The notes under the pieces are model-generated. The model did not search any database. It saw only the letters and a list, made by a program, of their open reading frames with translations, and had not been told where the DNA came from. A stretch of DNA of 64,000 nt from Sulfurimonas sp. RIFCSPLOWO2_12_36_12. Lineage in GTDB: Bacteria > Campylobacterota > Campylobacteria > Campylobacterales > Sulfurimonadaceae. A program made the translations under genes and the position numbers. This document shows, piece by piece, positions 42,255 through 51,229 of this stretch (the stretch's first letter is position 1; every line of letters starts with the position of its first letter). The stretch covers positions 1 through 64,000 of the forward strand of contig MIBZ01000019.1 of assembly GCA_001829675.1 (NCBI GenBank). Reading direction: 5' to 3'.

Positions 42255-44882
42255 TTAACCTCTAAGTGAATTTAGCTGTTCCTGAATTTTATTTATCTTA
42301 TCTTGCGCATCTGCTAAAAGTTCTCTATTTTTTGTCAGAACATCAGCAGGTGCGTTTGCAACAAATCGCTCATTGTTTAACATAGTAGAGATTTTTTCTA
42401 CCTCTTTTTGCAGCTTCTCATCCTGCTTTGTCAGTCTTTGGATAATCGGAGCCAAATCAATAGAGCTTGTCGGTATAAAAGTTTCACACTTCTGGCTGAT
42501 GTCGCTAACTGCATTTTCAATTTTAACATCTGTAAATTCTACAATATCAACTTTGGCAAGTTTGATAATAAACGGTCTGATTGATTCTTGCTCCTGCTCT
42601 GAGATGCCGTCTATTTTCACATAAGCTTTTTCTATCTTCTGATTTGCCAAATCTACCAGAACTTTAGCTCTTCTTATAGATACGATAGCATCCATAATTG
42701 TCTCAAATCTTGCCTCATCTTTTTCGCGTTTTTTGGTTTTAAACGGATACTTCATAACCATAATCGATTCGCTGTTCTCAAGGTTTGTACCTGAGAGTTC
42801 ATGGTAGAGATACTCTGTAATGAAAGGCATAAATGGGTGTAGAAGCTTCATAGCCTCCTTGAAAATCGCTCCAAGTTCAACTACTGCACCTTTGTCGGCT
42901 TTGCTTAGCTCAATTCCCCAGTCGCAGAACTCATTCCATAAAAATCTATACATAACAGTTGCTGCGTCATTAAATCTGTACTCATCCATACATGCGCGAA
43001 CCTCTGCGGTAGCAACATTTAAGCGTGACAACATATATCTTCCAAGTCCGCTCTCTACACAAAAACCTCTTAGGTCTGGAAAAGTTTCTGCATTCATCTG
43101 CAGAAATTTTACAGCATTGTAGAGCTTGTTTGTAAAGTTGCGATTTTGTTCTAGCTTTTCCGTACTCATTCTTATGTCACGACCCTGTGCAGCCGAGATT
43201 GCAAGAGTAAAGCGAAGTATATCGGCACTATACTTCTCAACCATATCAAGCGGGTCGATAACATTGCCCTTTGATTTGCTCATCTTCTGCCCATGCTCAT
43301 CGCGAACAAGCGCATGAAGGTAGATGTGGTTAAACGGAAGTTCTCCTATGAAGCTCTCGCCCATCATCATCATTCTAGCAACCCAAAAGAAAAGGATGTC
43401 AAAACCGGTGATTAGAAGCGAGTTCGGATAGAAATCTTTCATATCTTGTGAGCTAAAAAGTTTCTCCATATCCACATCGCCGTTACCCCAGCCTAAAGTT
43501 GAAAAAGGCCATAAAGCAGAGCTAAACCAAGTATCTAGTACATCAGGGTCTTGATGGATATTTTTAGAACTGCATTTTGGGCATGTATGTTCCGTTTCTT
43601 TTAAACTTGCCCACTCATGGTCGCACTCGTCGCAGTAAAATACAGGGATTTGATGTCCCCACCAAAGCTGTCTTGAGATACACCAGTCACGCAAATCTCC
43701 CATCCAAGAGTTGTATGAGTTTATCCAGTGAGGCGGAAAAAATTTCGCTTCGCCGTTGTTTGTTTTCTCGATAGATTTTTTTGCCACTTCGCTTCTGACA
43801 AACCACTGTCTTGAGATGTAAGGTTCAACGATGTTTTTACATCTGTAACAGTGTCCGACCTGATGTTTGTGCTCTTCAATCTTTACAATAAAGCCCTCAG
43901 ATGCAAGTTTTTTTACAATCACTTCACGAGCTTCAAGTCTTTCCAGTCCGCAAAATTCGCCTGCATACTCGTTCAGTATTCCTTTTTCGTCAAAAACAGT
44001 AATGAACTCCAAATCATGTCGCTTGCCTACTTCATAGTCGTTTTGGTCGTGTGCGGGAGTAACCTTTACCACGCCTGTTCCAAAACTCATATCTACATGC
44101 TCATCGGCGATAATTGCGACCTCTCTGTCCGTTAGAGGAAGTCTTACTTTTTTGCCGATTAGATTTTTATAACGGGCATCATCGGGATGAACCATAACGG
44201 CTGTATCGCCAAAGTAAGTTTCAGGTCTTGTGGTTGCAACCTCTACAAAGCCGCTTCCGTCTGCAAACGGGTACTTGATATGGTAAAACTTGCCATCATG
44301 GTCTTCGTGCTCAACTTCGATGTCGCTTAGTGCGCCGTCATGCGTACACCAGTTAACCATATAGTTTCCGCGAACGATTAAACCTTGATTGTAGAGATGA
44401 ACAAAAGCCTCTTTTACCGACTTTTGAAGTCCGTCGTCCATTGTAAATCTCTCTCGCTTCCACGCAGGAGAAACTCCCATCTTGCGAAGTTGGCTCGTCA
44501 TGATCCCTGCAGACTCCTCTTTCCAAGCCCACGCTCTCTCTAAAAACGCTTCTCTGCCTATCTCTTCTTTTGTTGTACCCTCTGCAAGGAGCTGTTTTTC
44601 AACAACATTCTGAGTTGCAATTCCGGCATGGTCTGTTCCCGGCTGCCAAAGAGTTTTGTAACCGTCCATGCGTTTGTAGCGGGTGATGATATCTTGGAGT
44701 GTAAATGTGAGAGCGTGACCTATGTGCAGGCGACCTGTAACATTTGGCGGGGGCATCATGATAGAGAAGTTTTTACCCTCTTCTTGGATAGATTTGTTTG
44801 AATCTACCTCAAAATAGCCTCTCTCTTCCCATATTTTATAAAATCTATCTTCTGTAAGTTGCGGTTCGTAGTTATTTGACAT
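42255..44882 (-). CDS. valS: Valyl-tRNA synthetase
   Basis: ValRS, 875 residues, charges tRNA-Val. The class I signatures are present: PPPNVTGRLHIGHAL (HIGH) near residue 45 and GQKMSKSKGNV (KMSKS) near residue 530. The editing (CP1) domain lies between, with zinc-type Cys pairs (CYRCKN; FYCDECDHEW..CPKCSS). A C-terminal coiled coil (about 805-875) is typical of ValRS. A ribosome site AAGG precedes the ATG. Confidence 0.97.
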   Translation of the reverse strand: MSNNYEPQLTEDRFYKIWEERGYFEVDSNKSIQEEGKNFSIMMPPPNVTGRLHIGHALTFTLQDIITRYKRMDGYKTLWQPGTDHAGIATQNVVEKQLLAEGTTKEEIGREAFLERAWAWKEESAGIMTSQLRKMGVSPAWKRERFTMDDGLQKSVKEAFVHLYNQGLIVRGNYMVNWCTHDGALSDIEVEHEDHDGKFYHIKYPFADGSGFVEVATTRPETYFGDTAVMVHPDDARYKNLIGKKVRLPLTDREVAIIADEHVDMSFGTGVVKVTPAHDQNDYEVGKRHDLEFITVFDEKGILNEYAGEFCGLERLEAREVIVKKLASEGFIVKIEEHKHQVGHCYRCKNIVEPYISRQWFVRSEVAKKSIEKTNNGEAKFFPPHWINSYNSWMGDLRDWCISRQLWWGHQIPVFYCDECDHEWASLKETEHTCPKCSSKNIHQDPDVLDTWFSSALWPFSTLGWGNGDVDMEKLFSSQDMKDFYPNSLLITGFDILFFWVARMMMMGESFIGELPFNHIYLHALVRDEHGQKMSKSKGNVIDPLDMVEKYSADILRFTLAISAAQGRDIRMSTEKLEQNRNFTNKLYNAVKFLQMNAETFPDLRGFCVESGLGRYMLSRLNVATAEVRACMDEYRFNDAATVMYRFLWNEFCDWGIELSKADKGAVVELGAIFKEAMKLLHPFMPFITEYLYHELSGTNLENSESIMVMKYPFKTKKREKDEARFETIMDAIVSIRRAKVLVDLANQKIEKAYVKIDGISEQEQESIRPFIIKLAKVDIVEFTDVKIENAVSDISQKCETFIPTSSIDLAPIIQRLTKQDEKLQKEVEKISTMLNNERFVANAPADVLTKNRELLADAQDKINKIQEQLNSLRG

Positions 44883-45041
44883 GTTTGTTTACCTTAATAT
44901 TTGCTGTTAAAAAGTTCGCGATTATAGCGTAAATGTTGTGATGATACACTTATGCAATATATTCTAATTTTTGTTGCTTTTAAAGATTATTTTTACAATT
45001 TCTTGATAAAATGAAGTCGTTATATTTCTTAAAATTTAAAT

Positions 45042-45047
45042 TATAAT
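45042..45047 (+). promoter_or_regulatory. TATAAT box upstream of the host-attachment-family gene
   Basis: TATAAT 30 bp before the ATG at 45077, followed by a small inverted repeat TCATT-TAG-AATGA (45048-45060). No convincing -35 box is visible. The rest of the 194-bp valS-divergent gap is AT-rich without other clear signals. Confidence 0.4.
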
Positions 45048-45076
45048 TCATTTAGAATGAGTTAGCAGGAGTTCCT

Positions 45077-45508
45077 ATGTCACCAAAACTTATCGTTATT
45101 ACAGATTTACAGCATTTTAAATTATTTGAAACAAAAAAAGACCCTCTTGGGAGAGAGTCTTTGGAGCTTCTTGAGAGCGTTGACAGTTCAGAAACACATA
45201 AAAGATTGAGCGAGAAGGTATCTGATCAACAAGGTCATTTTAAGAGCGCCGGCGGCAGCGGTGCCGGCGAAGATCATAATCTTGTTTTAGAGTGGGAGCG
45301 TCGCAGAATCAAAGAAATCGGGGAGCAGATTTCTGATGCTCTAAAAAAACATGCTCATGAATTTTGGGCTCTAGCTGCGCCAAAAGCGATAAACAACCAA
45401 ATCGTGGAGTTGCTTGATAACGGCAACAAAAAAAGTTTGAAAATAAACCTTCATTCAGATTTGACTAAAATCCCGACTAATAAGCTCTTGGAGCATTTTA
45501 CAAAATAA
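45077..45508 (+). CDS. Host attachment family protein
   Basis: A 143-residue protein resembling the family annotated as required for attachment to host cells (first described in Agrobacterium): LIVITDLQHFKLFE at the start, the basic ERRRIKEIGEQISDAL helix and the end FWALAAPKAINNQIVELLD. This family belongs to the wider eRF1/pelota-like RNase fold group, so a translation-related role is possible. In a free-living bacterium the attachment name should not be taken literally. A Gly-rich loop (GGSGAGEDHN) is present. It lies 15 bp before the DksA-like gene. Confidence 0.75.
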   Translation: MSPKLIVITDLQHFKLFETKKDPLGRESLELLESVDSSETHKRLSEKVSDQQGHFKSAGGSGAGEDHNLVLEWERRRIKEIGEQISDALKKHAHEFWALAAPKAINNQIVELLDNGNKKSLKINLHSDLTKIPTNKLLEHFTK

Positions 45509-45523
45509 ACTAAAGGGTTAATT

Positions 45524-45859
45524 ATGAGCGCTCAAAAAGATTTAAATCTTGGTGATTTTGAAAAAATATTAAAAGCAGAGAAGAAGAGGGTAGAAAAAAA
45601 CATTGAAGCAATCAAAACAGAGGTTGAAACCATAGCTTTTGAAGATGAAATTGATGATGTAGTTGATATGGCAGAACTTCAGATTGATAACATGACAGAT
45701 CAAACGCTTCTTCATAAGCTTGAGGCAGAGAGTGTAGAGATTGATGCTGCGCTTGAGCGCATAAAAAGCGGCAGTTATGGAATTTGCCAAAAGAGCGGCA
45801 AACAGATTCCTCTTGAGAGACTCAAAGCTAATCCGTACGCCAGAACAATAAATATTTAG
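45524..45859 (+). CDS. DksA/TraR-like protein with a mostly lost zinc site
   Basis: A 111-residue protein with a coiled coil (about 10-80) and the C-terminal segment SYGICQKSGKQIPLERLKAN, which is the zinc-finger position of DksA/TraR proteins. Only the first Cys remains; the other zinc ligands are replaced (Ser, Lys, Asn). Cys-free DksA paralogues are known and can still act on RNA polymerase. The sequence and length fit such a variant. The start has AAGGG upstream. Confidence 0.82.
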   Translation: MSAQKDLNLGDFEKILKAEKKRVEKNIEAIKTEVETIAFEDEIDDVVDMAELQIDNMTDQTLLHKLEAESVEIDAALERIKSGSYGICQKSGKQIPLERLKANPYARTINI

Positions 45860-45867
45860 GGGAGGGA

Positions 45868-45889
45868 GGCTTATCTGCGAAGTTAAGCC
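45868..45889 (+). terminator. Hairpin between the convergent DksA-like and GGDEF genes
   Basis: GGCTTA (45868-45873) pairs with TAAGCC (45884-45889), extended outwards by GAGG/CCTC with a small internal loop, and followed by CTTTTG. A weak intrinsic terminator on the plus strand is likely. Confidence 0.45.
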
Positions 45890-45901
45890 CTCTGCTTTTG
45901 T

Positions 45902-46723
45902 TCAGAGATTAGGGATTCTTTTTTTTATCTCTGCTTTATCGTTGTACATATTTATATCAGCTTTTTCAATTATATCACTTAAGCTATCGCCTTTTTTAAA
46001 CTCCTGAACACCAACTGAAAAACTTACTTTGAAGGAGATATCTTTAATCTTTAAGTGTTTGGTTAAGAGATCTTCTCTGGCAGCATTGAGTTTTGATAGA
46101 GCGCTATTTTCCGTACTTCCATCACTAAAAATAACAATAAACTCATCTCCCCCATATCGTATAACATTTTTTTCTACTCTTCTAAGTAAGTTAGCAATGA
46201 AAACTAAAACTTTGTCTCCCACTGTATGCCCATATGTGTCATTTACTATTTTAAAGAAATTTAAATCGATAATAGCAAGTGTGCCGGAATTTTTAAAGCC
46301 TTGAGCAGATTCATCCAGTACATTGTCATGCAGCCACTTTCTGTTGTAAACATTGGTAAGCTCATCTTTATACATTATCTCTTTTAGCTTATTTATCTCT
46401 TCTCTTAGCTCTTGTGTCTCTTCTAAAACTTCCGTAAGAGTAGTTTCATCTTTGCCTTTGATTGCAACTATGGCTTTATCTGTATTGTCACTTAATCTTT
46501 TAGCATTTTCAGATGTTTGATTTTGCATATTTGTAAAAAGAGCAATTTTGTCATTCAATAAGTTGTTGGTAATAATTTCTTCTTCGCCAATGTCAGTATC
46601 ATGCATGGTGGCAAATTTAGAAAAAATAGACGCGTACATAGTCGGGGTAACAATATCCATTTTATTAATTGTGTCTATTGTTTCATGAGAAATAATTTCA
46701 AGTAATCTGCTGTCTGCTTTCAT
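45902..46723 (-). CDS. Soluble diguanylate cyclase (GGDEF)
   Basis: A 273-residue protein without TM segments. The N-terminal 100 residues form an unrecognised helical domain, then a coiled-coil linker (ETQELREEINKLKEI), then the GGDEF domain (about 112-268) starting DELTNVYNRKWLHDN with intact RYGGDEFIVIF. The position of the inhibitory RxxD site reads RVEK, so product inhibition may be missing. It should make c-di-GMP. A 15-base palindrome lies just before its ribosome site. Confidence 0.88.
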   Translation of the reverse strand: MKADSRLLEIISHETIDTINKMDIVTPTMYASIFSKFATMHDTDIGEEEIITNNLLNDKIALFTNMQNQTSENAKRLSDNTDKAIVAIKGKDETTLTEVLEETQELREEINKLKEIMYKDELTNVYNRKWLHDNVLDESAQGFKNSGTLAIIDLNFFKIVNDTYGHTVGDKVLVFIANLLRRVEKNVIRYGGDEFIVIFSDGSTENSALSKLNAAREDLLTKHLKIKDISFKVSFSVGVQEFKKGDSLSDIIEKADINMYNDKAEIKKRIPNL

Positions 46724-46736
46724 TAAAATTCCTAAT

Positions 46737-46751
46737 ATGTGATTATCACAT
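46737..46751. promoter_or_regulatory. Perfect palindrome before the GGDEF gene
   Basis: ATGTGATTATCACAT (7+1+7) lies 14 bp upstream of the minus-strand ATG at 46723, next to the AGGAAT ribosome site. It could be an operator or an mRNA hairpin that limits translation. The spacing differs from the CRP consensus (TGTGA-N6-TCACA), since only three bases separate the halves. Confidence 0.45.
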
Positions 46752-46859
46752 TTTATCGTAAAAAATTTATTTTTGGTTTAATTTAAAGACATTTCAAACA
46801 CAGTTATGTCTAGTAAAACTATTAGGTTGTTAGAAATCGATTAAATAAGCTAATAGTAG

Positions 46860-46865
46860 TATAAT
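46860..46865 (+). promoter_or_regulatory. TATAAT box upstream of the helicase gene
   Basis: TATAAT 26 bp before the TTG start at 46892. No clear -35 hexamer is present at the standard distance. Confidence 0.4.
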
Positions 46866-46891
46866 CACGCTCTTAGTTTATAGGAGTTTTT

Positions 46892-48973
46892 TTGCCACTT
46901 TCGCGTTTAAATGAAGAACAATACTCAGCAGCCACATCTTCCAATGACCAAAATCTTATCATAGCATCGGCCGGAACAGGCAAAACCTCCACGATTGTAG
47001 GACGCATTGCTTATCTCTTAAGCAAAGGTGTTAAACCCCAAGAGATTTTACTTCTTACTTTTACAAACAAAGCAGCCGCAGAGATGATTCAAAGAGTTGC
47101 CGACTTTTTTGGCAAGGATGTGGCATCATGCATAGATGCCGGAACTTTCCATGCGGTAAGTTACAGATGGCTGAAAAAACATGATAAAAAAGTCGTTCTA
47201 AAACAACAACGGGAGCTAAAAACTCTATTTAGAAGCGTTTATGAAAAACGCACATTCGGGCATATCGGTGCCGAAATTTCACCTTATGGCGGAAACTATC
47301 TCTATGATGTCTACTCATTTTACCAAAACACAGAACTTGTAAATAATTTTGAAGAGTGGATAAAAGGCAAATATCCCGAACATGAGCTCTTTGCGATGAT
47401 TTATGCGGACATCGTCGATGAGTTTGAGAGCCTAAAAAAAGAGTACGGTTTTGTAAATTTTAATGATTTGCTTATACATTTTAGAGCAATGTGCAAAACT
47501 AAAGAGCTTGGCTACAAAGAGGTTTTGGTAGATGAGTATCAGGACACGAATGCGCTTCAGGGAACTCTGATAGATGCCATGAATCCGCCCTCACTCTTTT
47601 GCGTCGGGGATTATGACCAGAGCATTTACGCTTTTAACGGTGCAGATATCTCTATAATAGGCACATTTTCTAAAAAATTTCCAGATGCAAAAGTTCATAC
47701 ACTCACAAAAAATTACCGCTCAACAGTTCCTATCCTCTCTCTTGCTTCAAAGGTTATAGAACATAATGAGAGGATTTATCCAAAAAAACTTGAAGTTACA
47801 AGAGGACATGATTCACAGCCTCCAAAACTGCTGACATATGATGAACTTTTTGACCAGTATCATGCGATGGCAGCGCAAATACGCGACTCTCAAACGCCAA
47901 AAGATGAAATAGCCGTAATCTTTAGAAACAACTCCTCCGCCGACGGCATAGAGGTTGGTTTAAGAGAACTTGGCATCCCTTGCAAAAGAAAAGGGGGAAC
48001 GAGTTTTTTTGATTCAAGAGAGGTTAAAGCTGTTTTAGATTTTTACACTCTTCTTGTAAATGAGTCGGATATGATGTCGTTTATACACCTTTTTGAGTTT
48101 GCAAAAGGCATAGGAAGCGCCATGGCAAAAGAGCTATATATCGGGCTCAAAACACTCGGACACGGAAGTATATTTTATGGGCTTTATGCACCTGATGAGT
48201 CTATAAAAAATCCTTTTGAGAAACGAAAGCTAAACCATCAGTTAGGATTGTTTGATGATTTTTTAGAGCTTGGCAGTGTCGGCAAATTTGCAAAACTTGG
48301 GTTTGAAGAGAAGTTTATGCGAAATCCAATTTTAAAACATCCAAAACTTACAAAAGAGAGCGCTGCATTTGTACATGATTTTTATCTTCTCTTTCGTGAT
48401 TTAAAAGGCGTTAAACAGCCTCGTACAATAGTTGGCAAAATAGCCTCTTCCGATATTTATAAATATGTATCCGAAGTTTTAGCGAGCAAACGCGCAACAC
48501 TCAAAGACGGTACTATTGACGAGAAGCAAAAGGCGGATTCACTCTCAAAAATAGCCAGAAAGATGATTTTGCTAGAGGAGCTCTCAAAGCCATACAGCGA
48601 ACATGATAGATTTTTAAACGCTATGATTTTAGGCTCATCCGACTTGACGCAGGGTGAGGGTGTAAACCTGCTGAGTGTTCACGCTTCAAAGGGTTTGGAG
48701 TACAAAGAGGTCTACATCGTTGACTTGATGGATGGACGATTTCCAAACAGAAAACTTATGCAGCGCGGCGGTTCGCTTGATGAGGAGAGAAGGCTTTTTT
48801 ATGTTGCCGTAACAAGAGCAAAAGATATACTCTATTTAAGCTATGCAAAGTATGACAAAATCAAAAAAACAAACTTTGTACCCTCTCAGTTTCTGTATGA
48901 GGCAGGGCTTGTTCCAAAGGATGAGGCATACAGAGCGATGGTTTTAAAGGAAGAGGGTAAAGAAGAAGATTAG
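46892..48973 (+). CDS. UvrD/Rep/PcrA-type superfamily 1 DNA helicase
   Basis: A 693-residue SF1A helicase, 3'-5' by family. Motifs in order: Q motif and LNEEQYSAATS, Walker A ASAGTGKTSTI, Ia LLTFTNKAAAEMIQR, II VLVDEYQDTNALQ, III CVGDYDQSIYAFNGA, IV LTKNYRST, V VNLLSVHASKGLEYKEVYI and VI EERRLFYVAVTRAKDIL. It starts with TTG at 46892, supported by AGGAG 5 bases upstream. It acts in repair or replication restart; Rep and UvrD functions cannot be told apart here. It faces the next GGDEF gene with 2 bp between the stops. Confidence 0.93.
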   Translation: MPLSRLNEEQYSAATSSNDQNLIIASAGTGKTSTIVGRIAYLLSKGVKPQEILLLTFTNKAAAEMIQRVADFFGKDVASCIDAGTFHAVSYRWLKKHDKKVVLKQQRELKTLFRSVYEKRTFGHIGAEISPYGGNYLYDVYSFYQNTELVNNFEEWIKGKYPEHELFAMIYADIVDEFESLKKEYGFVNFNDLLIHFRAMCKTKELGYKEVLVDEYQDTNALQGTLIDAMNPPSLFCVGDYDQSIYAFNGADISIIGTFSKKFPDAKVHTLTKNYRSTVPILSLASKVIEHNERIYPKKLEVTRGHDSQPPKLLTYDELFDQYHAMAAQIRDSQTPKDEIAVIFRNNSSADGIEVGLRELGIPCKRKGGTSFFDSREVKAVLDFYTLLVNESDMMSFIHLFEFAKGIGSAMAKELYIGLKTLGHGSIFYGLYAPDESIKNPFEKRKLNHQLGLFDDFLELGSVGKFAKLGFEEKFMRNPILKHPKLTKESAAFVHDFYLLFRDLKGVKQPRTIVGKIASSDIYKYVSEVLASKRATLKDGTIDEKQKADSLSKIARKMILLEELSKPYSEHDRFLNAMILGSSDLTQGEGVNLLSVHASKGLEYKEVYIVDLMDGRFPNRKLMQRGGSLDEERRLFYVAVTRAKDILYLSYAKYDKIKKTNFVPSQFLYEAGLVPKDEAYRAMVLKEEGKEED

Positions 48974-48975
48974 TT

Positions 48976-50520
48976 TTAAGAACCATAAACAACAACCAGA
49001 TTGCGCCCGCTTTCTTTAGCTTTGTAGAGTGCTTCATCGTCTTGTTTGTATAAATCGTTCACATTATTTATAAAATCAGGCTCAATGACGACAAGCCCCA
49101 TCGAGATTGTCAGGTATTTGCTAGCACTGTTTTTTGTATGTTCAATTTTTTCACTTTCAACTTTTTCTCTTATACCGTTTGCAAAAGAGAGAGCCTCAGA
49201 GCTGTTCATTCCGATACATAAAATACCGAACTCTTCTCCTCCAAGCCTAAAAGCCATATCCCCCGCTCTTTTTAGGGAATTTTTTAGGTTTTTTGCTACC
49301 GTCTTTATAGCCAAATCGCCTGCATGATGCCCATATGTGTCGTTATATAGTTTGAAAAAGTCTATATCTAACATGATAAACATGAGTGTCTGTTTTGCTC
49401 TTTGTTGAATTTTTAGATTATTTTCAAATACTTCATCAAAGTATCTTCTGTTGTACAGAGATGTCATAGAGTCAGTTATAGTCAACTCCTCTACTTTGTG
49501 TATAAATTTCCTATTTTTAGCGTAAAAAATTATATTTATAAAGATGATAAATAAAACAGATGCCACTCCTGATAAAATAATATAAACAGAGAATTTTTCG
49601 CTTTCATATAATCTTTTTTCTAAATTTTCATTTAAAATGTCCAAGTTAGCATCATATAAACCTATGATTAAATCAATATTTTTTGTTGTAAGGGCAAAAA
49701 TGCCGTTAGGTTTAATAGTCGTAGATTTGCTACCAAGCAGCTCTTCGTTCGCAAAATTTATAATGCTGTTTTGTGCCTCTAGTATCGTGTCGTAAACTAT
49801 TTTGATTTTACTGTTATCGGATGATTTATGTAATTGAAAAAAATTGTAGTCTAGCATATGCAATTTTTCTTTGATTTTATGCAATTGCATTATTATGTGC
49901 TGTTTCTGACCTGATATCAAAGCACCGTTTTCCATAGATGATGCTATAGCTCTTATCTGAGCGTTATGCTCTATAAGTTCTGGAAGCAAATAGACAACAT
50001 TGTTAATTAAAATATAAGAGTTTAAATCCGAATCCAAAACAAGCTTGTATTGATAAGCTATATGGCTTGACAACATCATAAGTTCATCTATTATTTGAGA
50101 AAAGTACTCAAAGCTTCTATTTTCCAGTGAGTTGTTATTTGCAGAGTTTATAAACTTTAGCGATTCATTTTTTTCTAAAAAATGCTGTGGGGTAACTTGG
50201 TAAAAAAGCAGCTCTTCTTCTAGCTCTTTTAAATCGTTTGAGATAGTCTCTTTTAAAGCCTCTATGTTATCTATACACATTTGATCGGGATTTTTTATGC
50301 CGGAGAGACCTCTTATTTTTTGAATGTCAAAAACAGTTTTTTTTATGTGCGCTATGATACGCAGACCCTCTATCTCTTCTGTCGTAAATACTACTTCAGT
50401 CGTTTTGATGTGAAAGTAAGCATAAGAAAACATAGCCGTAATAGCCAAGATTGGTATAAATGTTACAAATATAAAAAAAAACAGGCCATTGCTCTTTTTT
50501 TCACAGTTTAGAAACCACAT
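48976..50520 (-). CDS. Membrane diguanylate cyclase with periplasmic helical sensor
   Basis: A 514-residue protein from ATG 50520, chosen because AAGGAG lies 6 bases upstream (the frame extends to 50562). TM1 is at about 10-35. A long helical periplasmic domain follows (about 40-315; resembles nitrate/NIT-type sensors in its long helices). TM2 lies at about 318-340, and a GGDEF domain at about 355-514. The signature is LGGEEF with the inhibitory site RAGD five residues before it, so an active, feedback-controlled c-di-GMP synthase is expected. Confidence 0.88.
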   Translation of the reverse strand: MWFLNCEKKSNGLFFFIFVTFIPILAITAMFSYAYFHIKTTEVVFTTEEIEGLRIIAHIKKTVFDIQKIRGLSGIKNPDQMCIDNIEALKETISNDLKELEEELLFYQVTPQHFLEKNESLKFINSANNNSLENRSFEYFSQIIDELMMLSSHIAYQYKLVLDSDLNSYILINNVVYLLPELIEHNAQIRAIASSMENGALISGQKQHIIMQLHKIKEKLHMLDYNFFQLHKSSDNSKIKIVYDTILEAQNSIINFANEELLGSKSTTIKPNGIFALTTKNIDLIIGLYDANLDILNENLEKRLYESEKFSVYIILSGVASVLFIIFINIIFYAKNRKFIHKVEELTITDSMTSLYNRRYFDEVFENNLKIQQRAKQTLMFIMLDIDFFKLYNDTYGHHAGDLAIKTVAKNLKNSLKRAGDMAFRLGGEEFGILCIGMNSSEALSFANGIREKVESEKIEHTKNSASKYLTISMGLVVIEPDFINNVNDLYKQDDEALYKAKESGRNLVVVYGS

Positions 50521-50657
50521 ATATAACTCCTTATCTTCGAAAAAATAGCGAGAATCAAACATACTATCTAAATTTTGTTAAAAAAGCACTCTGTTATGTT
50601 ATTGTTTTTTATTGTTTAAGGAGCTATATAAATAATATTGAAATTTTTAAATAAGAG

Positions 50658-50663
50658 TATAAT
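50658..50663 (+). promoter_or_regulatory. TATAAT box upstream of the cytochrome gene
   Basis: TATAAT 24 bp before the ATG at 50688; TTGAAA at 50638-50643 is only 14 bp away, shorter than the usual spacing. The ribosome site AAGGAGGAG just before the ATG is very strong. Confidence 0.4.
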
Positions 50664-50687
50664 GTTAAAAATAAAAAGGAGGAGATT

Positions 50688-51227
50688 ATGAAAATTTTAA
50701 TCTCGGTAGCGGTAGCGCTGCTTTTAGTAGGTTGCAGTAGTGATACAAAACAGCAATCAGAAGAGGTGAAACAAGAAATTGTTGAGAAGACAGAAAATAT
50801 AAAACAAGAAATTGTTGAGAAGACAGAAAATATAAAAGATGAAGTAGTTGAAAAGACAGAAAATATAAAAGATGAGGTAGTTGAAAAGACAGAAAATATA
50901 AAAGATAAAGTAGTTGATAAAACACAAGAGATACAAAAAGAAGTTGTTGCAAAAGTGGAAGATGTGAAGCAGGTTGCTTTAGCACAAATCAGCGGCGCAG
51001 CACTTTATCAAGTTTGTGCAGGGTGTCATGGAACAGATGCTTCTAAAGCGGCTCTTGGAAAATCGCAAATCATTAAAGGTTGGGATGCAAAAAAAATTGC
51101 AGGCGCGTTGCATGGGTATAAAGCCGGAACTTACGGTGGTGCTATGAAAAGCGTAATGGCAGGTCAGGTATCTAAACTAAGCGATGAAGACATAAAAATT
51201 CTCTCAGAGCATATCTCAAAACTATAA
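50688..51227 (+). CDS. Lipoprotein cytochrome c with hendecad coiled-coil spacer
   Basis: A 179-residue protein in three parts. A lipoprotein signal (MKILISVAVALLLVGC, lipobox LLVGC) comes first. Residues 30-95 are six nearly identical 11-residue repeats of the type EIVEKTENIKQ. The C-terminal class I cytochrome domain (about 100-179) has one haem site CAGCH and a distal Met candidate in GGAMKSVM. Eleven-residue repeats favour long right-handed coiled coils, so the haem domain probably stands off the membrane on a stalk. It may be a periplasmic electron carrier; the partner is unknown. It lies tail to tail with the PAS-GGDEF gene (2 bp). Confidence 0.9.
   Translation: MKILISVAVALLLVGCSSDTKQQSEEVKQEIVEKTENIKQEIVEKTENIKDEVVEKTENIKDEVVEKTENIKDKVVDKTQEIQKEVVAKVEDVKQVALAQISGAALYQVCAGCHGTDASKAALGKSQIIKGWDAKKIAGALHGYKAGTYGGAMKSVMAGQVSKLSDEDIKILSEHISKL
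50775..50972 (+). repeat. 33-bp in-frame tandem repeat array (six units)
   Basis: Units at 50775, 50808, 50841, 50874, 50907 and 50940 encode 11 residues each. The first four are nearly identical in DNA, the last two diverged. Such an array can gain or lose units by slippage, changing the stalk length. Confidence 0.92.
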
Positions 51228-51229
51228 CA

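Noticed and set aside
43851-44135. 94-codon plus-strand frame
   Set aside because: Shadow of valS on the opposite strand.
46737-46751. CRP-binding site
   Set aside because: Half sites are separated by three bases instead of the six needed.
50775-50972. 33-bp repeat array as a CRISPR
   Set aside because: Units are contiguous, without spacers, and encode an 11-residue peptide repeat.
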